From Xenorhabdus ishibashii (GTDB lineage Bacteria > Pseudomonadota > Gammaproteobacteria > Enterobacterales > Enterobacteriaceae): a stretch of 64,000 nt of DNA. The stretch's first letter is position 1; each line of letters opens with the position of its first letter. Below the pieces are notes generated by a model, which did no database searches, was not told the DNA's origin, and worked only from the letters and a program-made list of their open reading frames with translations. A program made the position numbers and the translations under genes. Positions 7,795-16,175 of the stretch are shown piece after piece. The stretch spans positions 1,922,001-1,986,000 of the forward strand of contig NZ_NJAK01000001.1 in NCBI RefSeq assembly GCF_002632755.1, read 5' to 3'.

Positions 7795-8646
7795 TTCATT
7801 CAACCCACATGGGCAACCAGACAATGATAAACGCCAGAGCCAACATACTGGCGTAATTCCGTTCAAGCTTATCGTATCTTGTTGCTATTGCACGAAAATG
7901 TTTAACCCTAGCGAACGCATTCTCCACCAAATGACGATAACGATATAAACATTTATCAATCTGTTTATCCGATTTTCGGCTATTTTTCCGGTAGGGAATA
8001 ATCGGTGTTGCTCCTTGCTGTTCAATATGATTTCTGAAAGCCTGACTGTCGTACCCTTTGTCAGCTATCACAAAGTCCGAAGGGGGCGATTGTTCGACTA
8101 AACTTTCAGCATGAACAATGTCATGCACTTGTCCCCCGGACAATTCAAAATGAACAGGCAAGCCATAACTATCGACGGCCAAATGAATTTTGGTTGAACG
8201 TCCACCACAACTTTTGCCAATCGCCTCATCATCATCTGAAGCCGCTCCGGCACTGTGCTGATGAGCACGGACGATACTCCCATCAATAAACAACCATTCC
8301 CTATCAGCAAACCCAGATAACCACTTGAAAATGAGCTGTAAAACCCCTTTCTTTGACCACGCATTGAAACGTTGAAAGACACTATTCCATTTGCCGAATT
8401 CTGGCGGTAAATCGCGCCAGGGAACGCTCGTTCTCATTCGGTAAAGAATGCCTTCAACGGTCAAACGGTGTTCAGGTTTGTGATAAATCCAACCCGCATG
8501 TTGCATTAACGCAGATAGCTTATTCCATTGGAGATCTGTTAACATAGTTCGCGGCATGATGGTGAGGTCTGGTTGTTTTTTGGCGAAAGTAATTATACCA
8601 AATCATCATGCTATCTAATAATCCCTCACAAAACATCAACACGCCC
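7768..8646 (-). mobile_element. IS5-family insertion sequence, complete
   Basis: The element is 879 bases long. Its ends are inverted repeats: GGGTCTGTTGATGTTTT at 7768 and the complement of GGGCGTGTTGATGTTTT ending at 8646. TA is duplicated at 7766-7767 and 8647-8648. It sits inside the GH19-type effector gene. Decayed relatives of the same element occur at 38791-38865 and 39833-40179. Confidence 0.9.
7796..8557 (-). CDS. IS5-family transposase
   Basis: The 253-residue single-frame transposase has the N-terminal DUF4096-like region (LTDLQWNKL, YRMRTSVPWRDLPPEFGKW) and a DDE domain (FIDGSIVRAHQHSAGA, HLAVDSYGLP, VIADKGYDS, RYRHLVENAFARVKHFRAIATRYDK). It is of normal length for the IS5/IS427-type group and has no internal stop, so it may still be active. 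Confidence 0.92.
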   Translation of the reverse strand: MPRTMLTDLQWNKLSALMQHAGWIYHKPEHRLTVEGILYRMRTSVPWRDLPPEFGKWNSVFQRFNAWSKKGVLQLIFKWLSGFADREWLFIDGSIVRAHQHSAGAASDDDEAIGKSCGGRSTKIHLAVDSYGLPVHFELSGGQVHDIVHAESLVEQSPPSDFVIADKGYDSQAFRNHIEQQGATPIIPYRKNSRKSDKQIDKCLYRYRHLVENAFARVKHFRAIATRYDKLERNYASMLALAFIIVWLPMWVE

Positions 8647-8648
8647 TA

Positions 8649-9485
8649 AGTGAACTGCAAGAAATAGTTCCCCGTACAGCACGAGCAACACTTGAAGAAA
8701 ATTTAGATGCATTGAATCAGGGATTTAATAGATTTGGTATTACTACATGTCGCGGCAAAGCCCATTTTTTAGCTCAGATATGTCATGAAAGTGGGGGATT
8801 GAGTGTAACGAAAGAAGGAGGGGGAGAAAATAAGTCATATAATCCTTGGTATGGTCGGGGGCTTATGCAATTAACATATCGGGACACCTATAGTTCTTAT
8901 GGTCGTTATATTGGAGAAAATGTAACATCTTCTAAACAAGATAGGGATAAATTACTATCTTCGCCACATAGCGTATTGTCCGCATTTTGGTTTTATAACG
9001 TATACAAAAACGTTTCTAGCTCTGCTGGAGATGACGATTTTAACAAAGTAACTGCGCTTATTAATGGAGGATTCAATGGTTATAACGATAGATTAGATTA
9101 TCTAAAAAAAGCAATTAGGGTATTTAAGGCTGGGCATCTTAATCAACTACTAAACAATGACAGATTCGAATTTAATGGTAGTTCTATCTACAATTATAAA
9201 GTTTATTCATTTGCCTGGGGACTCTGGCATGACCCTGATACAAGACAACAAGGATCGACAAAGGACAGAGATGAAGCTTTGAAAGGCTATGAAAGAGTAC
9301 GGGAATTAATCACTGCAAATCCTTTTAGAACAGAACAGTTAAGTAGAAAAATGTACGGAATAGAAAATCGTAATCTCCTAAATTATATAAACAGAAGAAT
9401 CATGATGTTGAAAGGAAGAGATAATGCAATGGAGGAAGAAAGAGAGAATATGGGAGAAAAAGGAAGAATGCGAAGGAGAAAATGA
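8649..9485 (+). pseudogene. GH19 lysozyme/chitinase-like effector, C-terminal catalytic half
   Basis: The frame continues the 7249 gene after the IS. It begins SELQEIVPRTARATLEENL and enters a GH19-like catalytic domain with HFLAQICHESGG (catalytic Glu in HESGG) and WYGRGLMQLTYRDTY. GH19-like lysozymes cut the peptidoglycan or chitin glycan chain; as a T6SS effector this would attack the target cell wall in the periplasm. A TTG at 8712 is a possible internal start but has no good ribosome binding site. The C-terminus is unusually charged (REN, KGR, MRRRK). Confidence 0.75.
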
Positions 9486-9633
9486 GACCTTTTTTTGGAC
9501 CTTGTTTACGATTTTGTGTAATCGCCATTTCCAGTTAAATGTGGCCGGTTGCCATCCTGTAAACTAGGATCACTGACGTGCTATTCTTGTCAGATTTTAA
9601 TGAATTTTTTTGCTAACAGGAATGAAGCTTATT

Positions 9634-10053
9634 ATGAAAAAAAATGCCATATTTTTACTCTGTATTTTATGTTTGCCTACTATTGGTCAGTCAGCTAGTG
9701 ACATTATTTTTTATTGTGAAACGGATGACAACAATACAATATCTGTTATTGAAAAAGGAGAAAAGCTAGAATTACAAATAAACAATGAATCATATATATC
9801 CAATGAAACATCCAAAAAAATAAAAGAAAGCTACATACAAGATATGCAAAGAGACCCATCATATAATATGATTGAATTTCATTCAGATAATAATAGATTT
9901 GTGGTAGGAACAAGTAAAGATATTGCTACGCAGGTAGAACCTAATGGTAAATTAATAACCTTTTTCGAAAATACCAATAATTCTCCTATTTATTCATGCA
10001 TTTTTGGTGAAGATATAAATAATTTCGATGAGTGGAAGAATGAATCTAAATAG
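9634..10053 (+). CDS. Secreted protein, putative periplasmic immunity to the GH19-type effector
   Basis: The start at 9634 gives a classical signal peptide (MKKNAIFLLCILCLPTIGQSA) and a mature part of about 118 residues with two cysteines that could form a disulfide. An upstream ATG at 9622 is possible but sits directly on its purine-rich stretch. A periplasmic protein directly behind a wall-cutting effector is the expected place for an immunity protein. The function is inferred from location and signal only; the family is not recognised. Confidence 0.55.
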   Translation: MKKNAIFLLCILCLPTIGQSASDIIFYCETDDNNTISVIEKGEKLELQINNESYISNETSKKIKESYIQDMQRDPSYNMIEFHSDNNRFVVGTSKDIATQVEPNGKLITFFENTNNSPIYSCIFGEDINNFDEWKNESK

Positions 10054-10670
10054 CTGATCCTAATTGTGTTACATTTTTACTATGTCCCCCCTCTGGGATA
10101 GGATAAATTGTAGTGGTATAAAGATCCCAGACACCTCAAAAGCCTGCTAATGTTAATCATATGACAATGGCTGGCTGTCAGAAGCAGACGGTAAATTACC
10201 GTTATTTCCTTTCTCTTTCTTATTGTTTCTTAATGTAACAAATCAGACACACGTGATCGTTCTAAAACTATCATAAAATCACGTTAGCAACTATTTATCT
10301 GGTTTATTATTTGCTTACCATGTTTTTCTATTTGAAATCAAAAAAAACGCGGGTACAATTACTATACTTTTTAGTCATCCAGAGTGTCCCTGTATAACAA
10401 TCGCTTGTAAGTAATAAGTGATGTGGTGTTGTCTCCATAATTCAAGATATACCTTCATGATATATTGTAAATTCCGAAAATATCAGACTGCTGTTGGAAA
10501 GGCAGATGGAGAAATTTTTTGTCTGTGTTTATCTATCAGTGTCGTGATGTAAGATGTGGCGATAAAAATGAAGTTGTAAAATTCATAGGGAATAATATCA
10601 ATTAGTTGATTTTAAAGATTAAAATCCCAAGGCCGTTTTCTCATATCAAATTTGATTATGAAGGGGGGGA
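10054..10670. other. Gene-free AT-rich stretch
   Basis: I see no supported coding frame, RNA gene or repeat in these 617 bases. The last 20 contain a very strong purine run (AAGGGGGGGA) serving the next gene. The stretch may hold decayed sequence from earlier rearrangements. Confidence 0.5.
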
Positions 10671-11207
10671 ATGATGTTTTTCCGTGGTGTCAACAAAAGT
10701 AATATGATTATCTTTTCGTTAATGCTGGGAATTGTCATTTTATTTTTTTCTTTTGAAAACAGTAAGTTAGGGATTATTGCTTACGCCGATAAGCATTGCC
10801 AGAGAAATACAACCTGTTTGATTGATATGAATAAAATTATTCCTTTTGACTGGGACAAAATGTATATCATCGACAAAGGCATTTCGCCGGAAGATATTGA
10901 AAAAATTATCGGGGCAAAGTTTAATTACGAAAACAGCCTTTTTTATAAAATTATTTTTGTCAGAGATCAAAAGGTGATTTATTCAGACGAGTATCATCCA
11001 CCAGATGAGTCTTATATGAAGAAATTTATTAAGCCTAATTTTTATTATCCCCATGAAAGAGAAGGCGATTATTTTAGTTATTATGCTGTTTCTAAAGATA
11101 ATTCCATTCTTTCAGTGAAAATTGAAAATGAACCGCTTATGAGTGATAAAATTTATTACAATATCTTCCCCTCTAATGCTCAGCAAATTAGAGGGAAAGA
11201 GCTATAA
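10671..11207 (+). CDS. Membrane-anchored hypothetical protein
   Basis: The protein has 178 residues with one N-terminal membrane segment (MIIFSLMLGIVILFFSF) and a soluble remainder, probably periplasmic, with two cysteines close together (HCQRNTTCLIDM). The start is ATG 10671 or ATG 10674 behind a G-rich ribosome binding site. The position near a T6SS effector cassette suggests an accessory immunity or envelope role, but this is only inference. I do not recognise a characterised family. Confidence 0.6.
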   Translation: MMFFRGVNKSNMIIFSLMLGIVILFFSFENSKLGIIAYADKHCQRNTTCLIDMNKIIPFDWDKMYIIDKGISPEDIEKIIGAKFNYENSLFYKIIFVRDQKVIYSDEYHPPDESYMKKFIKPNFYYPHEREGDYFSYYAVSKDNSILSVKIENEPLMSDKIYYNIFPSNAQQIRGKEL

Positions 11208-11236
11208 ATCTATTGGATGATAAAATAAATACAGGT

Positions 11237-11662
11237 TTAGATGCAGGCCGTGTTTTGTATGTGGCCTGCACTATTTTCTTTATTTTTTCTTATGTCTACT
11301 TTGTTGCTTTTAGAAGATTTGCGAGATTGATTTTTGTTACTTGGCTGTTTCAGTTTCAATGATGGTGAACTGTTCTTGTCAGTTGAATTCCCTGTTGTAT
11401 TATTTTTTGCATTGTCTTTCGCTGTTTCTGACTTATTGTTTTGTTCTTGCAAAAATTCTTCCAGAGCACATGTGGTTTTTATGTTTTCCAAAGCGCGAGC
11501 TAATCCTTTTATCAAATGCTCATCTTTATCTGCTTGAGCATACCGGAGCTGTTTTTCCAACGTTTTTTTCTTAATTTCACATCCCATTTTACCTTGGTTT
11601 GCATAGGCAGCACTCATACTGAAAACGATCAATACAGATAAGATCAATGTTTTCGACATCAT
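11237..11662 (-). CDS. DUF1090-type periplasmic protein with basic Ser/Asn/Lys-rich tail
   Basis: A signal peptide (MMSKTLILSVLIVFSMSAAYA) is followed by a region typical of DUF1090/YqjC-like proteins: GCEIKKKTLEKQLRYAQADKD, then ARALENIKTTCALEEF. The remaining 70 residues are low-complexity and rich in Lys, Ser and Asn, longer than in the usual short family members. TAGGAATAATTC upstream of the ATG provides a ribosome binding site. The protein is periplasmic and of unknown function. Confidence 0.75.
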   Translation of the reverse strand: MMSKTLILSVLIVFSMSAAYANQGKMGCEIKKKTLEKQLRYAQADKDEHLIKGLARALENIKTTCALEEFLQEQNNKSETAKDNAKNNTTGNSTDKNSSPSLKLKQPSNKNQSRKSSKSNKVDIRKNKENSAGHIQNTACI

Positions 11663-11825
11663 GAATTATTCCTAAGATTTTGAGGTTATTTATACAAAAT
11701 TTTATACGCTGATCTCGATTTGATCCTGAAACCCCCTGGGGATTTACAACGAAGAGGGCGAAAAAAGGGTCATGCTCCCAATAGTAAGATTAGTTCTCTC
11801 TTCTTATTCGGCTCCCACGCATACC

Positions 11826-13080
11826 CAGGGCGGGATTCCACTTTGTATTAAGTTTAATCAAATATAAGCTGACTACGGAATTCCGCTGACCACATTGCTC
11901 TTCGGCGTTTAGCGGCCTGACTGTCCTTTATACTGGTATTTTGTTTAATCACATTTAATGCAATTCGATTAAAAAGGGCCATTTGTGCCGCCCCATCAGG
12001 ATCTTTCAGCGAGATTGCATCTTCCCGAAAAGTGACGTCCAAAACCCAGTGCAGCTCATTTTCCACCGACCAATGCTTTCTTATTGCCGTGGCCGCTAGC
12101 TCCGCATCTAAAGGGAGTGAACTGACATACCAGCGTGAATCACGGTGAGGGGGGTGGCCTTTCACACTTCGTTCACTGACCACTTCGATAACCGATTGTA
12201 TTGAAGGCCATTTTGCCTGAAATTCTTCTGACAACGTCGCACTAATTTGCATAACATGACGGAACTCCTCTCGTCCATGACCACTGCTTTTTTCTGTAAA
12301 TTCAACAAGTTCATGACTTTCATAATGTGCAGCAAAATGGGATTTAACAAACTCAGCCAGACTTTTTTGATTACCTTTGACACCCACAATAAAATCGCCG
12401 CCTCGTTGGGTAATTAACTCAAGGGTTTCTTTCTGACAATGCAGGGCATCCATCGTGACTACAGCCCCATCAAGCGCCAATAATTCAATGAGTTGCCTTG
12501 CGACTGGGCCTTCTTTCCCTTTACTTTCTGCGACCCGATGATATAGGGCAACACCGGACTCGACATCATAAGCACTGACCACATGGAGGGCTTCAAACAG
12601 GGTGCCTTTGCAAGTGCCTCTCATCGTTTTTCCGTCAATAGCGATAAGGCTTCTCCCTGCCTTGACCCGGCGCTGGTTGATCCAGTCATAAAAGGCTTCA
12701 ACCAGTGCATCCTGCTCTATCATTTTGATAATATTAGCAATACAGTGACGACGAGGAATGCCATGAGTAAAGCGCGTATATTTTTTAAGCCACTCAATTT
12801 GTATCTCACCAAACTCTTGAATCGCTTTCCAGCCAGAAGCCCCGCATAACACGGCTGCAAAAGCCAAAAAAATCACATCCATTAACTCATGCTTTTTATT
12901 GATATCAGAACGCGGGTCATCGATCTTACTGATAAAGTTAAAAATACTCATTATTACGATCGCTATTTTTATGGAATAGCGTGATCTTATCGTTTTAATG
13001 AGAGAAAGAGCTATAAGAAGTTATATTCTGGTCTTTATTTAACCTAAATAGCCTTACTAAATATATGAGATCTCACCCTG
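11826..13080 (-). mobile_element. ISAs1-family insertion sequence, complete, with 10-bp target duplication
   Basis: The element is 1255 bases long. Its ends start CAGGG on both sides (CAGGGCGGGATTCC at 11826; the complement of CAGGGTGAGATCTC ending at 13080). The decamer CACGCATACC flanks it at 11816-11825 and 13081-13090, a perfect target duplication. This points to a fairly recent insertion. The 5'-half copy at 4934-5470 is the same element. Confidence 0.92.
11854..12951 (-). CDS. ISAs1-family transposase
   Basis: The 365-residue protein belongs to the ISAs1/H-repeat type. The N-terminal DDE_Tnp_1-associated region (FNFISKIDDPRSD, HELMDVIFLAFAAVLCGA) is followed by the catalytic domain (IAIDGKTMRG, VVTMDALHCQKET, HWSVENELHWVLDVTFREDA). 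It is full length and uninterrupted. Confidence 0.92.
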   Translation of the reverse strand: MSIFNFISKIDDPRSDINKKHELMDVIFLAFAAVLCGASGWKAIQEFGEIQIEWLKKYTRFTHGIPRRHCIANIIKMIEQDALVEAFYDWINQRRVKAGRSLIAIDGKTMRGTCKGTLFEALHVVSAYDVESGVALYHRVAESKGKEGPVARQLIELLALDGAVVTMDALHCQKETLELITQRGGDFIVGVKGNQKSLAEFVKSHFAAHYESHELVEFTEKSSGHGREEFRHVMQISATLSEEFQAKWPSIQSVIEVVSERSVKGHPPHRDSRWYVSSLPLDAELAATAIRKHWSVENELHWVLDVTFREDAISLKDPDGAAQMALFNRIALNVIKQNTSIKDSQAAKRRRAMWSAEFRSQLIFD

Positions 13081-13224
13081 CACGCATACCAGAGTCAACG
13101 TTGATTTTTCTGAGTGCCGACAAATGACCACTTTGATCGTATTCATGATGTGTTCTCCCGCAACTCAGTGCACCGGATAGCAGGATGACCTTGTTTGTAG
13201 CGGAAAAAGGGGGCGTCCATCACA

Positions 13225-13278
13225 TCACTGCTCGTCTGTTTTATGACAATAACGACAAACCACATCAACTTTAGCCAT
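13225..13278 (-). pseudogene. IS1 insA remnant (N-terminal 17 codons)
   Basis: On the minus strand the frame reads MAKVDVVCRYCHKTDEQ and then a stop. This is the zinc-finger start of IS1 InsA. The rest of insA and all of insB are missing. The remaining bases between the ISAs1 target duplication (13090) and the ABC gene (13454) hold no other feature I can support. Confidence 0.7.
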
Positions 13279-13453
13279 ATCTCACCCAGAATAAAAAGCA
13301 GGGAATTTATCACAATATCTAATCATTGGGAGAATGACCCAAATAAAGGGCTATTCAATACATAAATAAAGCCAAGTTGATCGTTTATGAAATATAATCA
13401 GAAAGGAATTGATGCTTATATTGATAGTACACTAATAATGAGAATAGATTGTT

Positions 13454-15064
13454 ATGAATTTAATTAGGTATCTTTGTGCTCACTCCTGGAAATTATTGTG
13501 TTTTTCTATGGTAAGTGCATTAGTAGCTGGAGGTGCTGCAGCCTCACTAGTCAGTCTGGTTAGCAAAGCAATTGAATCTCCTGATCACTCTGTTTCATAT
13601 ATGTTTTTTATATTATGTTTAGTCTATTTTTTTAGTAAATCTACTGCGGAAATTGCGTTGCTACATTTGACTCAATCGGCAATATTATCACTGCGTATTA
13701 GTCTCAGTAATAAACTATTGCGAACACCATTTAAAAAACAGCAAGAACTTGGGCGTCATGGTTTGTTAGCTGTTTTAACAAAAGATATTGATGTATTTTT
13801 GGAGTCATGTAGGGTTGCACCAGTATTACTTGGTAATATCATTCTTATTGTGGCATGCCTTAGTTATTTGGCTTGGGTCTCTTGGGTGCTATTTTTAATC
13901 CTAAGTGTGTGTTTCGTCATACTGATGTATGGATTTAACACTTTAGAGAAAAAACCTTCTCAAATGCTGGATAAGGTTAGAGAACAGGTTGATATAATCT
14001 ATCTTAATTTTCAAAGTCTTATCAATGGAAATAAAGAACTTCAGCTAAATGCTAATCGTGGTAAATTATTTGTTAATCAAGTTATTATGCATGGTGCTGA
14101 AAATCTAAGAAAAATATTTATAAAGGGTCATGCCAGATGGGCATGGTTAGTAAATTCAACAGATGCTATGTTTTACGTGATAATTGGTTTTATGGTTTTT
14201 GTAGTGCCTATTTGGTATCCGTCTGAACCAAGCGTTCTTGTCACGGTGGTCTTGGTTATGCTTTTTTTAGTTGGCCCTATTAGTGAAGTTATGGGAGATA
14301 TACCTGACTTACGCATGGCAGAAGTATCACTGAAAAAAATGCAACAATTAGATAAGGATTTGCAGGGATCTCAATCTGTATATTCTGATATGCCTGACCC
14401 TTTCTCAGAAGTAAAAGAGAATAAAGTATTAATTGAATTACAGGATGTTGTTCATCATTATTCAAGCAATACAGAAGATAGCCAATTTATACTTGGGCCA
14501 CTAAATCTGAAAATACATCGTGAAGAGATTATTTTTATAATAGGCGGTAATGGCAGTGGTAAAACTACATTGGCGATGTTACTGGTGGGATTATTTCAAT
14601 GTGATTCAGGTGCTATTTTATTAAATGGCGTGGAAATGAATGCGACTAATAATGGTTATTATCGGTGTTTCTTTTCTGCGGTTTTTTCTGATTTTCACTT
14701 ATTCCAAGAACTGCTCACTGTAGATTCTCAAATTACTGAGCAATCTAATCACTATATTCAGAAATTAGAAATTGGCCATAAAGTAAAAATCGTCGATGGA
14801 AAATTTTCTACCATCAATTTATCTACGGGTCAGCGTAAAAGATTGGCTTTAGTTTCGGCTTATTTGGAAGATCGCCCCGTTTATATTTTTGATGAGTGGG
14901 CAGCAGATCAAGATCCTGTATTTAAAAAGGTTTTTTATACTGAATTATTACCTGAATTAAAATCTCGTGGAAAAACTGTTATTGTTATTACTCATGATGA
15001 CTCTTATTTTGGAATGGCAGATAGAGTTGTGAAATTAGAAGATGGTAATATAAAAGATATCTAA
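13454..15064 (+). CDS. ABC exporter, cyclic peptide transporter type (fused membrane and ATPase domains)
   Basis: The protein has 536 residues. The first 300 or so form about six membrane helices, and the C-terminal half is an ABC ATPase with Walker A GGNGSGKTT, signature LSTGQRKRL, Walker B VYIFDEW and the switch histidine in VITHDD. The overall layout matches the cyclic-peptide exporter family (SyrD/PvdE-like), which moves non-ribosomal peptides or siderophore precursors out of the cytoplasm. The gene is AT-rich. The next gene was a diaminobutyrate aminotransferase, now truncated, so the exporter probably belonged to a peptide biosynthesis cluster. The ATG at 13454 has only a weak upstream purine stretch. 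Confidence 0.85.
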   Translation: MNLIRYLCAHSWKLLCFSMVSALVAGGAAASLVSLVSKAIESPDHSVSYMFFILCLVYFFSKSTAEIALLHLTQSAILSLRISLSNKLLRTPFKKQQELGRHGLLAVLTKDIDVFLESCRVAPVLLGNIILIVACLSYLAWVSWVLFLILSVCFVILMYGFNTLEKKPSQMLDKVREQVDIIYLNFQSLINGNKELQLNANRGKLFVNQVIMHGAENLRKIFIKGHARWAWLVNSTDAMFYVIIGFMVFVVPIWYPSEPSVLVTVVLVMLFLVGPISEVMGDIPDLRMAEVSLKKMQQLDKDLQGSQSVYSDMPDPFSEVKENKVLIELQDVVHHYSSNTEDSQFILGPLNLKIHREEIIFIIGGNGSGKTTLAMLLVGLFQCDSGAILLNGVEMNATNNGYYRCFFSAVFSDFHLFQELLTVDSQITEQSNHYIQKLEIGHKVKIVDGKFSTINLSTGQRKRLALVSAYLEDRPVYIFDEWAADQDPVFKKVFYTELLPELKSRGKTVIVITHDDSYFGMADRVVKLEDGNIKDI

Positions 15065-15181
15065 ATTGTTTATATGGATGCTTAAATTAAGTTGATGTCC
15101 ATATGTTTATTTTTTGTTGAAAATAAATTTGACCGTTTATAGCATTTTTATATCGAATTATTTTTTATATGAGGGATGTAT

Positions 15182-15301
15182 ATGACGAACGCTATCTTTA
15201 GAAAATTAGAATCTGATGTACGTAGTTATTGCCGAAATTTTCCTGCAATTTTCTCTAAGGCAAAAGGTTCAATTTTATATGATGCAACGGGGCGCGAATA
15301 A
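15182..15301 (+). pseudogene. Diaminobutyrate-2-oxoglutarate aminotransferase, first 39 codons only
   Basis: The fragment reads MTNAIFRKLESDVRSYCRNF then PAIFSKAKGSILYDATGRE and stops. This is the start of the EctB/Dat-type aminotransferases, which make L-2,4-diaminobutyrate from aspartate semialdehyde. GAGGG six bases before the ATG at 15182 fits as ribosome binding site. Homology ends at about 15300, where an IS630-like remnant begins on the other strand. Diaminobutyrate is a common building block of non-ribosomal peptides, which suits the adjoining exporter. Confidence 0.8.
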
Positions 15302-15303
15302 AC

Positions 15304-15716
15304 GGTTTTTGCGGTGTAAATCCCCAGCGTTTCAGGTAGTCGGTCAGGGTTCTTTCGGCCACATTAATCCGCCACATCTGCCAGATGCAGATGTGGCTTG
15401 AATAGCCCGACGTCCCCAGTGTGCAAAAGGAAGTTGCATTTGGGGGGCGATTTATCACACAGAAGTTGTTGAAATTTTTCTTCCTGAATGGGGGGCAATA
15501 GGCGTTTTTCCATGATGCGGCGACCACGTTGACCTTGCACCAGATCCTCATTGCTCCCTTTTTCAAGGCCCTGACCCAAATACAAATCGTGTTGTAGTTA
15601 ATGCCTAAAGCGGCGGCAATCGTCTGCCGTGAAACGCCTTCCTGATACATTCGTATCACGAATTGTCGGTTATATTGCTGTATCTTAGGTGAAAGTTGTC
15701 GAGTATTTTTCTTCAT
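15304..15716 (-). pseudogene. IS630-like helix-turn-helix protein, frameshifted remnant
   Basis: The N-terminus KIQQYNRQFVIRMYQEGVSR followed by IAAALGINYNTICIWVRALKKG is the helix-turn-helix start of an IS630-type transposase. The protein then changes frame: one frame holds EKRLLPPIQEEKFQQLL, and the first frame resumes with ERTLTDYLKRWGFTPQKPF. At least two shifts break it and the DDE part is absent. The remnant truncates the aminotransferase gene. Confidence 0.75.
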
Positions 15717-15880
15717 GACTCATCGAGCCAATGTAGCACCGCTTCAGCAAGACTAAGCCTTTTTTCTTCAATAGAGTTACTGTAGGTACGTTTTTTTTCG
15801 TCAATTGTGCGGGTTACTTCATGGCGCTTATATCTGTCTATCAATGTCTCTCTTCTTCCTGGCTGCTTATTCGCTTTCAT
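15713..15880 (-). CDS. Small ORF of unknown function, possibly a 3' gene remnant
   Basis: The 55-codon frame starts MKANKQPGRRETLIDRYKRH and ends AEAVLHWLDES, highly charged. Its TGA overlaps the ATG of the IS630-like remnant (ATGA). The frame is open about 15 codons further upstream (HFDEIKD), so it may be the tail of a larger lost gene. I do not recognise it. Confidence 0.35.
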   Translation of the reverse strand: MKANKQPGRRETLIDRYKRHEVTRTIDEKKRTYSNSIEEKRLSLAEAVLHWLDES

Positions 15881-15921
15881 ATCCTTGATTTCATCAAAAT
15901 GACTTTTGAAGTAATCATTAT

Positions 15922-16001
15922 GGTCATGTATTCAAAGCGTTGATCCCCCTCGAACATAATATTCACGTTCAATGGAAGAACAACACCTTGAATACATGAC
16001 C
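15922..16001. repeat. Short inverted-repeat element, 80 bp
   Basis: The 21-base arms GGTCATGTATTCAAAGCGTTG (15922-15942) and the complement at 15981-16001 match at all but a few positions around a 38-base loop. The element may be a small transposable remnant or a strong RNA hairpin. No gene is contained. Confidence 0.55.
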
Positions 16002-16175
16002 CTTTAACCTACATTTACTCTTTTTAAGATGCGATGACAGCACTTACTTTGTTACTATGCTTTGTCGTGTTTTAGTGCTCGTGCAATGAATTGTGGAGTA
16101 TGCGTGGGGTAATAAAATGACTTTTTCACCTTGTGTAGAACTAAAATATATTAAAAATCAATAGGAAATAAATTA

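Noticed and set aside
10054..10670. Possible CRISPR array or RNA gene in the gene-free stretch
   Set aside because: No regularly spaced repeats and no recognisable RNA structure were seen, here or elsewhere in the window.
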